Below are positions 43,700 to 52,446 of a stretch of 64,000 nucleotides of DNA, piece after piece. Each line of letters begins with the position of its first letter. Positions within the stretch are counted from its first letter, which is position 1. Under the pieces are notes generated by a model, which was not told the origin of the DNA, made no database searches, and saw only the letters and a program-made list of their open reading frames with translations. The position numbers were made by a program, and so were the translations under genes. Source of the DNA: Sphaerobacteraceae bacterium (GTDB taxonomy: Bacteria; Chloroflexota; Chloroflexia; Thermomicrobiales; Thermomicrobiaceae); assembly GCA_007695115.1 (NCBI GenBank), contig REEK01000097.1, positions 1 to 64,000 on the forward strand, in the 5' to 3' direction.

Positions 43700-44245
43700 C
43701 TACTCGTTCACGACCAGTTGGGCGTCGATCGTGATGCCCACGTTCTCCCCAACCAGCACACCACCGGCTTCCATTGCCTGGTTCCAGGTCAGGGCGAACT
43801 CCTTACGATCGATCTCAGTCTTTGCACTGACCCCGATACGCGTACCCCCGAATGGATCCGCGATCACATCCGTGAAACTGGTCTTCAAGGTAACCGGCCG
43901 CGTTACGTCGCGAACCGTCAGATCGCCGTGAACATCATATTCACCGTTGCCGCGAGACTGAACACTGGTGCTCGTGAACGTCAGGGCCGGGAAGGTTTCG
44001 ACATCCAGAAAGTCGGCCGACCGCAGATGGCCGTCGCGATTCTCATCACGCGTGTCGATGCTGCTGGCATCGATCTGCACGGTGATCGATCCTTCTTCAA
44101 TGTTCTGCGGATCGAATTCAGCGGTACCAGAGAAACTGGTGAAGTTCCCCCGAACCGTGGAGATCATCATGTGCCGGACTGAGAATCCGACTTCACTGTG
44201 CGAACCATCGATGCTCCACTGACGGACTCCAACTTGCGTGTTCAT
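43700..44245 (-). CDS. YceI family protein
   Basis: About 181 residues forming a YceI lipocalin-like barrel that binds polyisoprenoids or similar amphiphiles. Marks are WSIDGSHSEVGFSVRHMMISTVRGNFTSFSG, ITVQIDASSIDTRDENRDGHLRSADFLDVETFP, and ALTFTSTSV. No signal peptide is seen, so it is probably cytoplasmic. The start is either ATG 44245 or TTG 44257, the latter having AAAGG 7 bases ahead; the frame reaches 44371. It diverges from an HxlR regulator and has a good promoter with an overlapping dyad. Confidence 0.87.
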   Translation of the reverse strand: MNTQVGVRQWSIDGSHSEVGFSVRHMMISTVRGNFTSFSGTAEFDPQNIEEGSITVQIDASSIDTRDENRDGHLRSADFLDVETFPALTFTSTSVQSRGNGEYDVHGDLTVRDVTRPVTLKTSFTDVIADPFGGTRIGVSAKTEIDRKEFALTWNQAMEAGGVLVGENVGITIDAQLVVNE

Positions 44246-44292
44246 CTGCTGAGCCAATTGAATACCTTTTCCTGTGCAATAAGTACGATCGT

Positions 44293-44337
44293 CGTAGTCA
44301 CTACGCCTATGATACTTATGCACGCCGGCAGTGTCAA
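44293..44337 (-). promoter_or_regulatory. YceI promoter with dyad operator
   Basis: On the minus strand TTGACA (44337-44332) and TATCAT (44314-44309) are 17 bases apart. Immediately downstream, around the expected transcription start, is the dyad CGTAGT-C-ACTACG (44293-44305). Its TAGT/ACTA core resembles operators of HxlR/DUF24 regulators, and the divergent neighbour is such a regulator. Confidence 0.65.
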
Positions 44338-44387
44338 GGGATCTGCTACAATAGTGATCTAGGCGTTTCAAACGAGGGAAAAGAGCA

Positions 44388-44780
44388 GTGACACAGACAC
44401 ATCATGAATCCGGAATTTGCCCGGTCGCCAATGCCGCCAAGCTCTTTGGTGATCACTGGACCCTGCTGCTGATTCGCGATCTGGCCAGTGGCTGCCGGCG
44501 CTTCCAGCAATTGCAGATGTCGACAGGTATCAGCCCTGGCGTCCTCTCATCGCGTTTGCGGATGCTCGAGCAAGCTGGATTGATCACCCGCAAACAGTTC
44601 CCAGAGATCCCGCCACGCGTTGAGTACAGCCTGACCGAGAAAGGTCGCGCGGCTGTCCCGCTGATCGATCAGCTACGGATCTACGGTGAGCAGTGGCTTG
44701 CCGACACAGAATGTCCGGCTGAGGAATCCGTTAAAGAAATGGAAGAAGCCGAGGGCGCTACCGCCAGCACAGCTGGCTAG
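44388..44780 (+). CDS. HxlR/DUF24 family winged-helix regulator
   Basis: A 130-residue MarR-like winged helix protein. Marks are CPVANAAKLFGDHWTLLLIRDL, FQQLQMSTGISPGVLSSRLRMLEQAGLI and the wing PPRVEYSLTEKGRAAVPLIDQLR. Cys11, just before the first helix, matches the redox-sensing cysteine of YodB/HypR-type members; another Cys is near the C-terminus. It probably represses the divergent YceI gene and senses electrophiles or oxidants; this is inference from context. The start is GTG 44388. Confidence 0.88.
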   Translation: MTQTHHESGICPVANAAKLFGDHWTLLLIRDLASGCRRFQQLQMSTGISPGVLSSRLRMLEQAGLITRKQFPEIPPRVEYSLTEKGRAAVPLIDQLRIYGEQWLADTECPAEESVKEMEEAEGATASTAG

Positions 44781-45015
44781 GGCGCGACTCGTCGATTGCA
44801 TGCCAGTGCCGAACAGCGGCGCTGGCATACGTGTATTCCGGGAATTTTCCGCCCCGGCACGTGATGTGCGGCGATTGCGGAGTGTGCTTCGGGCGACGAG
44901 ACGGTCGCATTTTATACGACCGGACTTGAAGCATCGTGTATTCTTTTTAGTCGGTGATATTGGTTGTGTCACAGCGGTACGATCCGTGTGACCACTATGA
45001 GAGGAGCTCCATTCA

Positions 45016-47358
45016 ATGGCTCAGAGTTCACTACTCGGCTATCCGCGGATAGGCAGAAAGCGTGAGCTCAAGCGCGCAGTTGAGCGGTACTGGTCCGGAA
45101 AAAATTCGGAGCAGGACGTCGTCAACACAGCGAGTGAGATTCGCAAAGCTGCCTGGGGTATTCAGAACAAGCACGGGATCGATCAGATTCCGGTTAATGA
45201 TTTCTCGTATTATGATCATGTGCTCGACACGATCTGCCTGATGGGTATCGTGCCGGAGCGTTATAACTTCAATTCCTCGAAGGTTGATATTGACACCTAT
45301 TTTGCGATGGCTCGAGGCGCAGCAGGCAAAAGCAATGATGCAGATTGCTCATGCGGAAATCCGGCGTCGCACTCTTCTGTTTCGGCGCTCGAACTGACGA
45401 AGTGGTTTGATACCAACTATCACTATCTCGTACCAGAATTTGATGCTGGAACACCAAAGCTCGCGAGTGACAAACCATTCGTGGAGTTCGACGAAGCCAA
45501 GAAAGAACTTGGCAAAGCACCGAAGCCGGTCCTCGTTGGTCCGGTAACGCTGATTCTGCTCGGGAAGTCCCACACCAAGCCACTGGCCGAGCACCTGGCT
45601 GATCTGCTGCCGATCTATGCCGAGATCCTCAGCAAACTCAAGGATGCTGGTGCCGAGTGGGTACAGATCGACGAGCCGACACTGGTCGAGGATCGCACTG
45701 ACGAAGAGCGCTCCCTCTACCAGCAGGCGTACGCCGGTCTGGCAAGCCAGAGCAACCGCCCGAAGATCATGCTGCAGACCTACTTCGAGTCCCTCAATGG
45801 TAACTGGGACACCGCAGTTGGCCTGCCGGTCGAAGGCCTCGGCCTCGATTTCGTCCGCAACGATGAGAACCGTGAAGCCCTCAAGAAGAATGGCTTCCCG
45901 CAAGACAAGGTTCTCGGAGCGGGTGTCGTCAACGGTCGGAACGTCTGGCGCTCTAACCTGAATGACAAGCTGACGTTGCTGGAAGAGATCGCACAGACGG
46001 TCGACAAGGACCGCATGTGGGTTCAGCCGTCCTCCTCGCTTCTGCATCTTCCGCATGATCTCGATCTGGAAGAGAAGCTGGACCAGGACGTCAAGAACAT
46101 CCTTGCCTTTGCGCAGGAGCGACTCGAAGAGATCCGCGTTCTCACCAAGGGCCTGAACGAAGGCCGCAACGCCGTCAAGGCGGAGCTGGACGCGAACCAG
46201 AAGATCTTCGATCAGGCAATGAAGTCGACCCGCATCTACAACGCGCAGGCTCAGGAACGCGTTGCCAGTGTGACCGAAGCCGACTTCAGCCGCAACTCGC
46301 CGTTCCGCGAGCGGATTGCCAGGCAGCAGGCAGTACTGAAGCTGCCGGAATACCCGACCACAACGATCGGGAGTTTCCCGCAGACGAAGGAAGTCCGGTC
46401 GATGCGTGCCAAGTGGAAGAAAGGCAGCATCTCAGACCAGGAATACTGGAACTTCATGCGGGAGCGCACCAAGGAAGTCATCAAGCAGCAGGAAGACATC
46501 GGCCTCGACGTGCTGGCGCACGGAGAGTTCGAGCGCACCGACATGGTCGAGTTCTTCGCTGAGAAGCTCGAAGGCATGGCGGTCACCGAGCACGCCTGGG
46601 TTCAGTCCTACGGCAGTCGCTGCGTTCGCCCGCCGATCGTCTACGGTGATGTCTATCGCCCAGAGCCGATGACCGTCGACATGATCGCGTTTGCCCAGCA
46701 GCAGACCGACAAGCCGATGAAGGGTATGCTCACCGGACCGGTGACGATCCTGAACTGGTCATTCGAGCGGGAAGACATTCCGCCGTACCAGACCGCCAAC
46801 CAGATCGCGCTGGCGCTGCTGGACGAAGTGACTGACCTGCAGAAGGCAGGCATTCGCGTCATTCAGGTGGACGAGCCGGCCCTGCGTGAGGGTCTGCCGC
46901 TCCGCAGCCGCAAGCGTGAAGAGTATCTGGACTGGTCCGTCCGATCGTTCCGGTTGGCAACATCCACCGGAGTCGACGACGAGACCCAGATCCACACGCA
47001 CATGTGCTATGCAGAGTTCAACGAGATCATCGCCGCCATCGAAGCACTCGATGCCGACGTGATTTCGGTCGAGAACAGCCGCAGCCACGCCGAGTTGCTG
47101 CAGGCGTTCACCGATCACAAGTACGAGCGGCACATTGGCCCGGGCGTCTACGACGTTCACTCCGCACAGGTCCCGAACACCGAGGACATGGTGGAGATGC
47201 TCCAGCGCAGCAGCAAGGTGCTGCCAGAAGAGCAGATCTGGGTCAACCCGGACTGTGGTCTGAAGACCCGTGGCAACGAAGAGGTCTGGCCGTCGCTGAA
47301 GAACATGGTTGACGCCGCGAAGGAAATTCGCGCCCGCCAGCCAGTCGGCGCCGACTAG
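45016..47358 (+). CDS. metE: Cobalamin-independent methionine synthase
   Basis: 780 residues, full length for MetE, which transfers methyl from 5-methyltetrahydropteroyl-triglutamate to homocysteine. The N-terminal half starts with LGYPRIGRKRELKRAVERYW. The C-terminal catalytic barrel starts near TTTIGSFPQT. Zinc ligands His662 and Cys664 (HMCY) and Cys747 (NPDCGLKTR) are present, with a conserved Glu expected between. GAGAGGAG precedes the ATG. The 235-base upstream region holds no recognisable SAM or cobalamin riboswitch. A family B palindrome lies 26 bases after the stop. Confidence 0.95.
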   Translation: MAQSSLLGYPRIGRKRELKRAVERYWSGKNSEQDVVNTASEIRKAAWGIQNKHGIDQIPVNDFSYYDHVLDTICLMGIVPERYNFNSSKVDIDTYFAMARGAAGKSNDADCSCGNPASHSSVSALELTKWFDTNYHYLVPEFDAGTPKLASDKPFVEFDEAKKELGKAPKPVLVGPVTLILLGKSHTKPLAEHLADLLPIYAEILSKLKDAGAEWVQIDEPTLVEDRTDEERSLYQQAYAGLASQSNRPKIMLQTYFESLNGNWDTAVGLPVEGLGLDFVRNDENREALKKNGFPQDKVLGAGVVNGRNVWRSNLNDKLTLLEEIAQTVDKDRMWVQPSSSLLHLPHDLDLEEKLDQDVKNILAFAQERLEEIRVLTKGLNEGRNAVKAELDANQKIFDQAMKSTRIYNAQAQERVASVTEADFSRNSPFRERIARQQAVLKLPEYPTTTIGSFPQTKEVRSMRAKWKKGSISDQEYWNFMRERTKEVIKQQEDIGLDVLAHGEFERTDMVEFFAEKLEGMAVTEHAWVQSYGSRCVRPPIVYGDVYRPEPMTVDMIAFAQQQTDKPMKGMLTGPVTILNWSFEREDIPPYQTANQIALALLDEVTDLQKAGIRVIQVDEPALREGLPLRSRKREEYLDWSVRSFRLATSTGVDDETQIHTHMCYAEFNEIIAAIEALDADVISVENSRSHAELLQAFTDHKYERHIGPGVYDVHSAQVPNTEDMVEMLQRSSKVLPEEQIWVNPDCGLKTRGNEEVWPSLKNMVDAAKEIRARQPVGAD

Positions 47359-47383
47359 ATCGCTGAAACGAAATCTGCACGCT

Positions 47384-47426
47384 GGCCCCTCTCCCAGTAT
47401 TGGGAGAGGGGCCGGGGGTGAGGGCC
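47384..47426 (+). repeat. Interspersed palindrome family B, copy 4
   Basis: The cleanest copy: a perfect 13-bp stem (47384-47396 with 47401-47413), loop GTAT, then GGGGGTGAGGGCC. It follows metE and may end or protect its mRNA, though no U-tract is present. Confidence 0.8.
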
Positions 47427-47550
47427 AATCACGTGGCCCATTGACGGGAGGGCGTTGCGCCCTCCCGTTTTTCATGTCCATCACCGCATGATGCGTTATC
47501 CTGTTTTCGGGAAATGCCGGCTGGGACTGACTGGAGCAGGAGCATCTGAC

Positions 47551-48723
47551 ATGAGTACACGCGCATCGCAACGAGTGGCATCGCTCGGCACAACGGTGTT
47601 TGGAGAAATGAGCCGAATGGCCGGCGAGCTTGGTGCCGTCAATCTGGGGCAGGGCTTCCCGGAATTCTCCGGCCCGGATGTCGTGAAAACCGCCGCCAAA
47701 CAGGCGATCGACGATAACAAGAATCAATACGCACCACCGCAGGGGATTCCGCGTTTACGACAGGCGATTGCCGATACGTACCAGCAGGCCTACGGGCTGG
47801 AAGCTGACGTCGAGCAGGAGATCACCGTCACCACGGGAGCTACCGAGGCGTTGCTGGCGTCGATGCTCGGGCTGCTCGATCCGGGTGATGAAGTGGTGGT
47901 CTTCGAGCCGTTCTATGACGCCTATCCGGCGCAGATTTCGTTTGCCGGGGGTAAGACCGTACCGGTACGGCTGAATACACCGGACTGGTCGTTCGATCCA
48001 GACGAACTGGCCGGCGCCTTTTCCGAGCGAACACGCGCCATCCTGATCACCAACCCGCACAACCCGACCGGCAAGGTCTTCACGGAAGAAGAGCTCGACC
48101 TCATCGCCGATCTGTGCCAGACGCATGATGTAGTCGCCATTACCGATGAAGTCTATGATCGTCTGGTCTATGATGGCGCCGTTCATATCCCGATCGCCAC
48201 CCGACCAGGGATGCGGAACCGCACGATCACCATCAATTCCACCGGGAAAACGTTCAGCATGACGGGCTGGAAGATCGGCTACGCGATTGCCGCGCCGGAA
48301 CTGACCGCCGCCATTCGTGGCGCCCACCAGTTCATTACGTTCGCCACTTCCACGCCATTTCAGGAGGGCATGGCAACCGGGATGGAAGCGGCCCTGGAAT
48401 CGGACTACTACGACCAGCTCGCCGCACGCTACACCAGTCTGCGAAACATCATGAAGCAGGGTCTGGAAGGCGCCGGATTGCCGATCCTCCCGGCCGAGGG
48501 CAGCTTCTTTCTGCTGGCCGATGCGGCAGGACGCGGATTCGAAGACGATGTCAGCTTCTGTATGCACCTGCTGAGAGAAATCGGCGTGGCGGCGATTCCA
48601 CCGTCGGCGTTCTACGCCGATCCATCAACTGCGCCGATACTCGCCCGGTTCTGTTTTGCCAAGGAGCCAGCAACGCTGGAAGAAGCGAACCGACGCCTGG
48701 GCGCCCTTCGAGCATCCCGATAA
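47551..48723 (+). CDS. PLP-dependent aminotransferase, class I/II
   Basis: A 390-residue fold type I aminotransferase. Marks are VNLGQGFPEFSGPDVVK, NQYAPPQGIPRLRQAIA, ITVTTGATEALLASMLGLLDPGDEVVVFEP-like segments, NPHNPTGKVF, ITDEVYDRLVYDG, and the PLP lysine in NSTGKTFSMTGWKIGY. The set is typical of methionine/kynurenine-glutamine transaminases (YbdL/KAT-like), consistent with its place next to metE and a role in methionine salvage. AGGAGCATCTGAC precedes ATG 47551; the frame begins upstream at 47455. Confidence 0.9.
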   Translation: MSTRASQRVASLGTTVFGEMSRMAGELGAVNLGQGFPEFSGPDVVKTAAKQAIDDNKNQYAPPQGIPRLRQAIADTYQQAYGLEADVEQEITVTTGATEALLASMLGLLDPGDEVVVFEPFYDAYPAQISFAGGKTVPVRLNTPDWSFDPDELAGAFSERTRAILITNPHNPTGKVFTEEELDLIADLCQTHDVVAITDEVYDRLVYDGAVHIPIATRPGMRNRTITINSTGKTFSMTGWKIGYAIAAPELTAAIRGAHQFITFATSTPFQEGMATGMEAALESDYYDQLAARYTSLRNIMKQGLEGAGLPILPAEGSFFLLADAAGRGFEDDVSFCMHLLREIGVAAIPPSAFYADPSTAPILARFCFAKEPATLEEANRRLGALRASR

Positions 48724-48774
48724 CCGGGCAAGCCCGGATGATCACAGAAGACACAGCGCTGTTCCTCGATCAGA

Positions 48775-48804
48775 GAACCAGAGCCCTTTGCAGGGCTCTG
48801 GTTC
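48775..48804. terminator. 13-bp hairpin between convergent genes
   Basis: A perfect 13-bp stem (48775-48787 with 48792-48804), loop TTGC, between the aminotransferase and the SIMPL gene, which converge. There is no U-tract on either side, but position suggests a shared 3' end element. Confidence 0.55.
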
Positions 48805-48831
48805 GGGGGGTGTGGGATTGGCGGGAACAAA

Positions 48832-49779
48832 CTACTCGATCGCGTAGGTGATGTAGACGTTCACGCTGATTACCTGCTCACCCGGCTCGATTCGAGACAT
48901 CATCTCGCCTTCGGCCGCTTCTTCCATCGCCATGTCGAAATCATCCATCCGCATGGCCGGGCCTGACGGCGAATGCTCGTCGATTTTCAAGGGGGCTCCA
49001 GCTGAGACACCGGTCAACTCCGCCAGGTGCTCGGCCTTGGCACGAGCCTCGTCGACCGCCATCTCCCGGGCCTGCTCGATCGCTTCCTGGCGATCTTCGA
49101 CCTCGAAACGAATATTGGCGACCCGGTTCGCGCCGTTATCCAGCGCAGTGTCGATCACCTCACCGGTCATATCGATGTCGGCAATTCGGACCTGCACCAT
49201 CTGGGTCAGCACATACGTCTGTGTACCGGTACCCGGATCGACCTCAACGTCATCTTCGTCATCGGTTACTGCGTCATCTTCCTCGTCAGTGACTGCATCA
49301 TCGTCGTCGTCGGTTACTGCGTCATCTTCCTCGTCAGTGACTGCATCATCGTCGTCAGCTTGACTGGCCGGGGCATCCGGAGCGACGACATCCTGCTCCG
49401 CCTCGGACCTCATCGGCTCGACCTGTTCATCTCGCACCCAGATGTCGTAGGCAGTCGTCCGAATGTCTGCCTCGTCGATACCCAGATCCAGCAGCGCATC
49501 GATCATGTCGTTCATTCGCTCGTCAGCTTCGGCGCGGATTGAATCCAGATCGCTGCCTTCGAGCTCCACCCCGAGCGTCACCTGAGCGACATCTGGCGAG
49601 ACACTGATCTGACCATGGCCCTCAACGCTGATTCCACGATCATCCATCATTCTCTGCGCCTGCACGGACTGCGGAGATGGGCTACTGTCTCCACCGGCGA
49701 TCAGAAACGCACCCACCGCACCTGTAAGAACGAGTGCGACTGCCGCAACCGCGGCCAGTAATCGCTGTGCTCCATTCAT
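48832..49779 (-). CDS. SIMPL (DUF541) domain exported protein with acidic repeats
   Basis: A 315-residue protein. An N-terminal hydrophobic anchor (RLLAAVAAVALVLTGAVGAFLIAGG) is followed by a SIMPL/DUF541 domain: ISVEGHGQISVSPDVAQVTLGVE, then ADERMNDMIDALLDLGIDEADIRT, and after an insert ANRVANIRFEVEDRQEAIEQAREMAVDEARAKAEHLAEL. The insert holds four 8-residue AVTDxxDD repeats. SIMPL proteins are exported, often found in oxidative stress contexts, and have no known catalytic role. CTGGAG selects ATG 49779. It is third in an ECF sigma/anti-sigma operon. Confidence 0.85.
   Translation of the reverse strand: MNGAQRLLAAVAAVALVLTGAVGAFLIAGGDSSPSPQSVQAQRMMDDRGISVEGHGQISVSPDVAQVTLGVELEGSDLDSIRAEADERMNDMIDALLDLGIDEADIRTTAYDIWVRDEQVEPMRSEAEQDVVAPDAPASQADDDDAVTDEEDDAVTDDDDDAVTDEEDDAVTDDEDDVEVDPGTGTQTYVLTQMVQVRIADIDMTGEVIDTALDNGANRVANIRFEVEDRQEAIEQAREMAVDEARAKAEHLAELTGVSAGAPLKIDEHSPSGPAMRMDDFDMAMEEAAEGEMMSRIEPGEQVISVNVYITYAIE
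49264..49357. repeat. Tandem repeat inside the SIMPL gene
   Basis: A 48-base unit is repeated twice almost exactly (49264 and 49312), each made of two diverged 24-base units coding for AVTDEEDD and AVTDDDDD-type peptides. Repeat number could vary between strains by slippage. Confidence 0.8.
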
Positions 49780-49874
49780 ATCAAGTCTCCAGACTTTCCA
49801 CGGGCACATCGGCCCGATATCCTGAGTAGATTGTTCCCGCATTCGGGCCATTCGCCCGGTGCTTCTGATCTGAT

Positions 49875-49900
49875 GACGTCGCGCTGTCGCGGAATGTTCC
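49875..49900 (-). promoter_or_regulatory. Candidate ECF-sigma promoter of the SIMPL gene
   Basis: On the minus strand GGAAC (49900-49896) and CGTC (49878-49875) are 17 bases apart, a layout seen in many ECF promoters. The ECF sigma gene two genes upstream would be the obvious user. This is a weak motif that occurs by chance. Confidence 0.35.
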
Positions 49901-49945
49901 AGCGAGCGGGCAGTCAATAGTAAAACGCGAAACGTTCAGGGTTCG

Positions 49946-50788
49946 TTATCGTGGAGATTGAGAAGATCCCGGCCACACGCGTGGCAAGACGAAGCCAGCC
50001 ACCAGCAGGACCGCGGTCAAGAGAGCGAGACCGATCCCCGACCACTGCAGCAGTGACAACCCACCGTCGGTCTCGTCCACCGGCTGGATACCGGGCATGG
50101 CATCGTCTTCAGCAGTACCGGCCACGGGATGATCGGCATCGTCCGTCGCGGCATCATCGTCCGGGGCAAGCTCGACCGCAGGCTGATCAGTCGGTTCTTC
50201 TGGCGACTCCGGAGCCTCTTCAGCAACCGGCAGGTCCTCTTCCTCTTCCGGAGCTGCCGACTCGAGTTCTGCATCTGGCGCGGCTTCCTCGGCCGCGTCC
50301 ATCGCGGCATCTTCATCAGTGGACATGATGGATGGCTCGTCGGCCCGCTCTTCCTCAGCAGGAGCCTCAATGTCGGCCGATTCCTGCATAGTAGTGAACT
50401 CAGTAGCGGAATCATCGCTTCCGGTTGTGCTGAACAGATCCGCGGTAATCACCATGACCAGCAATACGGCCGCCGCCAGCCCCGCCCACCGAAACCGCGA
50501 CTGGTTTCGAACGATCCATGGCTGAATTTCCACCGGATCCGATGCCGGAGCGGGGTTCGTGCCAACATCGGCCGGCGTCAACCGGAAGGATCGGGGAACC
50601 TCGGGCTCCGGGAGATCAGCCAGAAGGGCAGAAATCGTCTGCTGAGCGGCCAGCTCTTCGCGGCAGTCCGCACAGTGGGCAAGATGCTGTTCGATGGTCG
50701 ATCGCTGCTCACTCGTCAGCGTCTCACCATCGGCATACGCCGAAAGGTCTTCGATCGGGATATGCTGGTTGTTCTTACCCGCGGTCAT
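49946..50788 (-). CDS. Zinc-finger anti-sigma factor, membrane-bound
   Basis: A 280-residue protein. The N-terminal zf-HC2/ZAS domain has YADGETLTSEQRSTIEQHLAHCADC-type sequence with the H-x3-C-x2-C zinc site. One membrane segment is near residues 108-127 (AGLAAAVLLVMVITADLF), and a second near residue 250 (GIGLALLTAVLLVAGFVLP). The ~120 residues between them, probably outside the membrane, are very rich in Asp, Glu and Pro. It should hold the ECF sigma factor inactive and release it upon an envelope signal. GAGG precedes the ATG. Confidence 0.88.
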   Translation of the reverse strand: MTAGKNNQHIPIEDLSAYADGETLTSEQRSTIEQHLAHCADCREELAAQQTISALLADLPEPEVPRSFRLTPADVGTNPAPASDPVEIQPWIVRNQSRFRWAGLAAAVLLVMVITADLFSTTGSDDSATEFTTMQESADIEAPAEEERADEPSIMSTDEDAAMDAAEEAAPDAELESAAPEEEEDLPVAEEAPESPEEPTDQPAVELAPDDDAATDDADHPVAGTAEDDAMPGIQPVDETDGGLSLLQWSGIGLALLTAVLLVAGFVLPRVWPGSSQSPR

Positions 50789-50848
50789 AGACTGGCCTCA
50801 ACACCACTTTCGGATTCGATCCATTCTCCAGACACACCACCAGCACGG

Positions 50849-51472
50849 TTATGTCTTGCTATCACTTTGACGCCAGGCACGCTCGTAGAGTTCCCTCGCC
50901 TGCTCATCAGACTGCAGGACATCTCGCAATCGGAGCCGTCCACGGCTGATCCGGGACTTCACTGTCCCCAGTGAAGCTCCAGTGATATCCGTAATCTCAT
51001 CATAGGAGTACCCGTGAATGTCGAAGAGGGCCACCGCAGTGCGCTGGTCGTGGGAAAGCTGTTGCAATGCCCGTTCGAGGTATTCCGAGAGCTGGCTGCG
51101 GCTGGCGAAGCTGTCCGGATGCTCGGAAACCGGCTCAACCGTCCACTCTGGCTGGGTTTCGACCGGCTGGGCATCCAGCGATGCAGCTGGGCGGCGACGT
51201 TGGGCGCGGATCATGTCATAGCAGCGGTTGGTGGCAATGCGCGCCAGCCAGGATTTCAGCGAGCCGCCCTGATACTGCTCCAGCGCCCCATACGCCTTGA
51301 TGAACGTATCCTGAGCGGCATCCTCTGCCAGAGACGCATCACCAAGAATTCGCACGCAGATGCGGTAGATCAGCGTCTGGAAGTCATCAACAATCTGGTT
51401 GAATGCTTCCAGATCACCACCTCTGGCACTGGCGATGAGCTGCTGGTACCTGTCGTGTTCCGTTTCGGACAT
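50849..51472 (-). CDS. ECF RNA polymerase sigma factor
   Basis: A 207-residue sigma-70 family factor. Region 2 covers about residues 18-88 (FQTLIYRICVRILGDASLAEDAAQDTFIKAY, SWLARIATNRCYDMIR). Region 4 covers about 135-185 (LSHDQRTAVALFDIHGYSYDEITDI, GTVKSRISRGRLRL). A ~45-residue linker rich in Pro and Gln separates them. It heads an operon with its anti-sigma and the SIMPL protein, suggesting an envelope-stress regulon. No ribosome-binding site is obvious. Confidence 0.92.
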   Translation of the reverse strand: MSETEHDRYQQLIASARGGDLEAFNQIVDDFQTLIYRICVRILGDASLAEDAAQDTFIKAYGALEQYQGGSLKSWLARIATNRCYDMIRAQRRRPAASLDAQPVETQPEWTVEPVSEHPDSFASRSQLSEYLERALQQLSHDQRTAVALFDIHGYSYDEITDITGASLGTVKSRISRGRLRLRDVLQSDEQARELYERAWRQSDSKT

Positions 51473-51635
51473 CGCGATTATCGAAACTCCGTCGAATGCT
51501 GCAGGGTTACCTCGTCGGCTGCATGTCTACCATGCTGACTTCTGCCCTAGTCTCTCAAATCATGCTACGATTTCGCTGGGAATGGTGGTCAGTTGGGCCA
51601 AATGGGCTATCTCACCTCACATCATCATGTACTAC

Positions 51636-51687
51636 ACTATCGATAGTAACACCGTGGGTGCTGATTGGTTTGCCAATCACGGGTGAT
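51636..51687. promoter_or_regulatory. Three dyads upstream of the response regulator
   Basis: ACTATCGATAGT (51636-51647, perfect palindrome), TGATTGG-TTTG-CCAATCA (51662-51679), and ATCAC-GG-GTGAT (51676-51687) lie close together in the gap between the divergent ECF sigma gene and the response regulator. They are candidate protein-binding sites. Confidence 0.45.
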
Positions 51688-51733
51688 GAGGTAGTGTACG
51701 CCGATGCTGACAGTAGCGGAATCAGGCAGCAAC

Positions 51734-52423
51734 ATGAGTGACGCGAAACCGGACACAATAACGGTCGCCCTTGCCGACGATCATGTTCTCTTCAGGCAGG
51801 CGCTCCGGCACCTGCTCGATTCCGAGAGCGACATTCATGTCGTTGGGGAAGCCAGCGACGGTCGGGCAATTCAGACCCTGGTCGAACAACACCAGCCGGA
51901 TGTCATTCTGATGGACATCAACATGCCCGGGATCGATGGTGTGACGGCCACGCGTGAACTGAAATCGCAGCTGCCAGACATCCGCATTATCATCCTCACC
52001 ATGTTTTCCGAAGACGGTCATGTCATTCGTGCGGTCCGCGCCGGTGCCGATGCTTACCTGCTGAAGAACAGCGAGTCATCTCGTGTCGTGGATGCGATTC
52101 GCGCCGTCCGGCGGGGGGAATCGATCATCGAGCCACAGCTCGCCTCGAAACTCCTCTCGGAATTCCGTCGCGTGTCCGACGTGCGAGAAGACGATTCCAT
52201 GGGCGGTTTGACATCACGGGAGATGGATCTGCTCCGCCTTGTCGCCAGCGGCATGAGCAACAAGGAGATCGCCCAGCACCTCAGCCTCGCCGAGAGCACG
52301 GTAAAGAATCGGCTCTCCCTCCTCTTCGAAAAGCTGGGCGTCAAAGATCGCACACAGGCCGCAATCTACGCACTTTCTCACGGGCTGATCCCGCTTTCCC
52401 GGGATGGTGAAGAGACGTACTGA
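51734..52423 (+). CDS. NarL/FixJ family response regulator
   Basis: A 229-residue two-component regulator. The receiver domain has the acidic pair (ALADDHVLFRQAL), the phospho-accepting Asp in DVILMDINMPGIDG, and the Lys in YLLKNSES. The C-terminal LuxR-type HTH is GLTSREMDLLRLVASGMSNKEIAQHLSLAESTVKNRLSLLFEKLGV. No histidine kinase gene is adjacent, so it is an orphan in this window. ATG 51734 is the likely start; an in-frame ATG at 51704 is possible. Confidence 0.92.
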   Translation: MSDAKPDTITVALADDHVLFRQALRHLLDSESDIHVVGEASDGRAIQTLVEQHQPDVILMDINMPGIDGVTATRELKSQLPDIRIIILTMFSEDGHVIRAVRAGADAYLLKNSESSRVVDAIRAVRRGESIIEPQLASKLLSEFRRVSDVREDDSMGGLTSREMDLLRLVASGMSNKEIAQHLSLAESTVKNRLSLLFEKLGVKDRTQAAIYALSHGLIPLSRDGEETY

Positions 52424-52446
52424 TCGTTTCATCAAATGAATGCGTG

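Noticed and set aside
44781-45015. Riboswitch (SAM, cobalamin) upstream of metE
   Set aside because: No conserved box or stem arrangement of a known class could be recognised.
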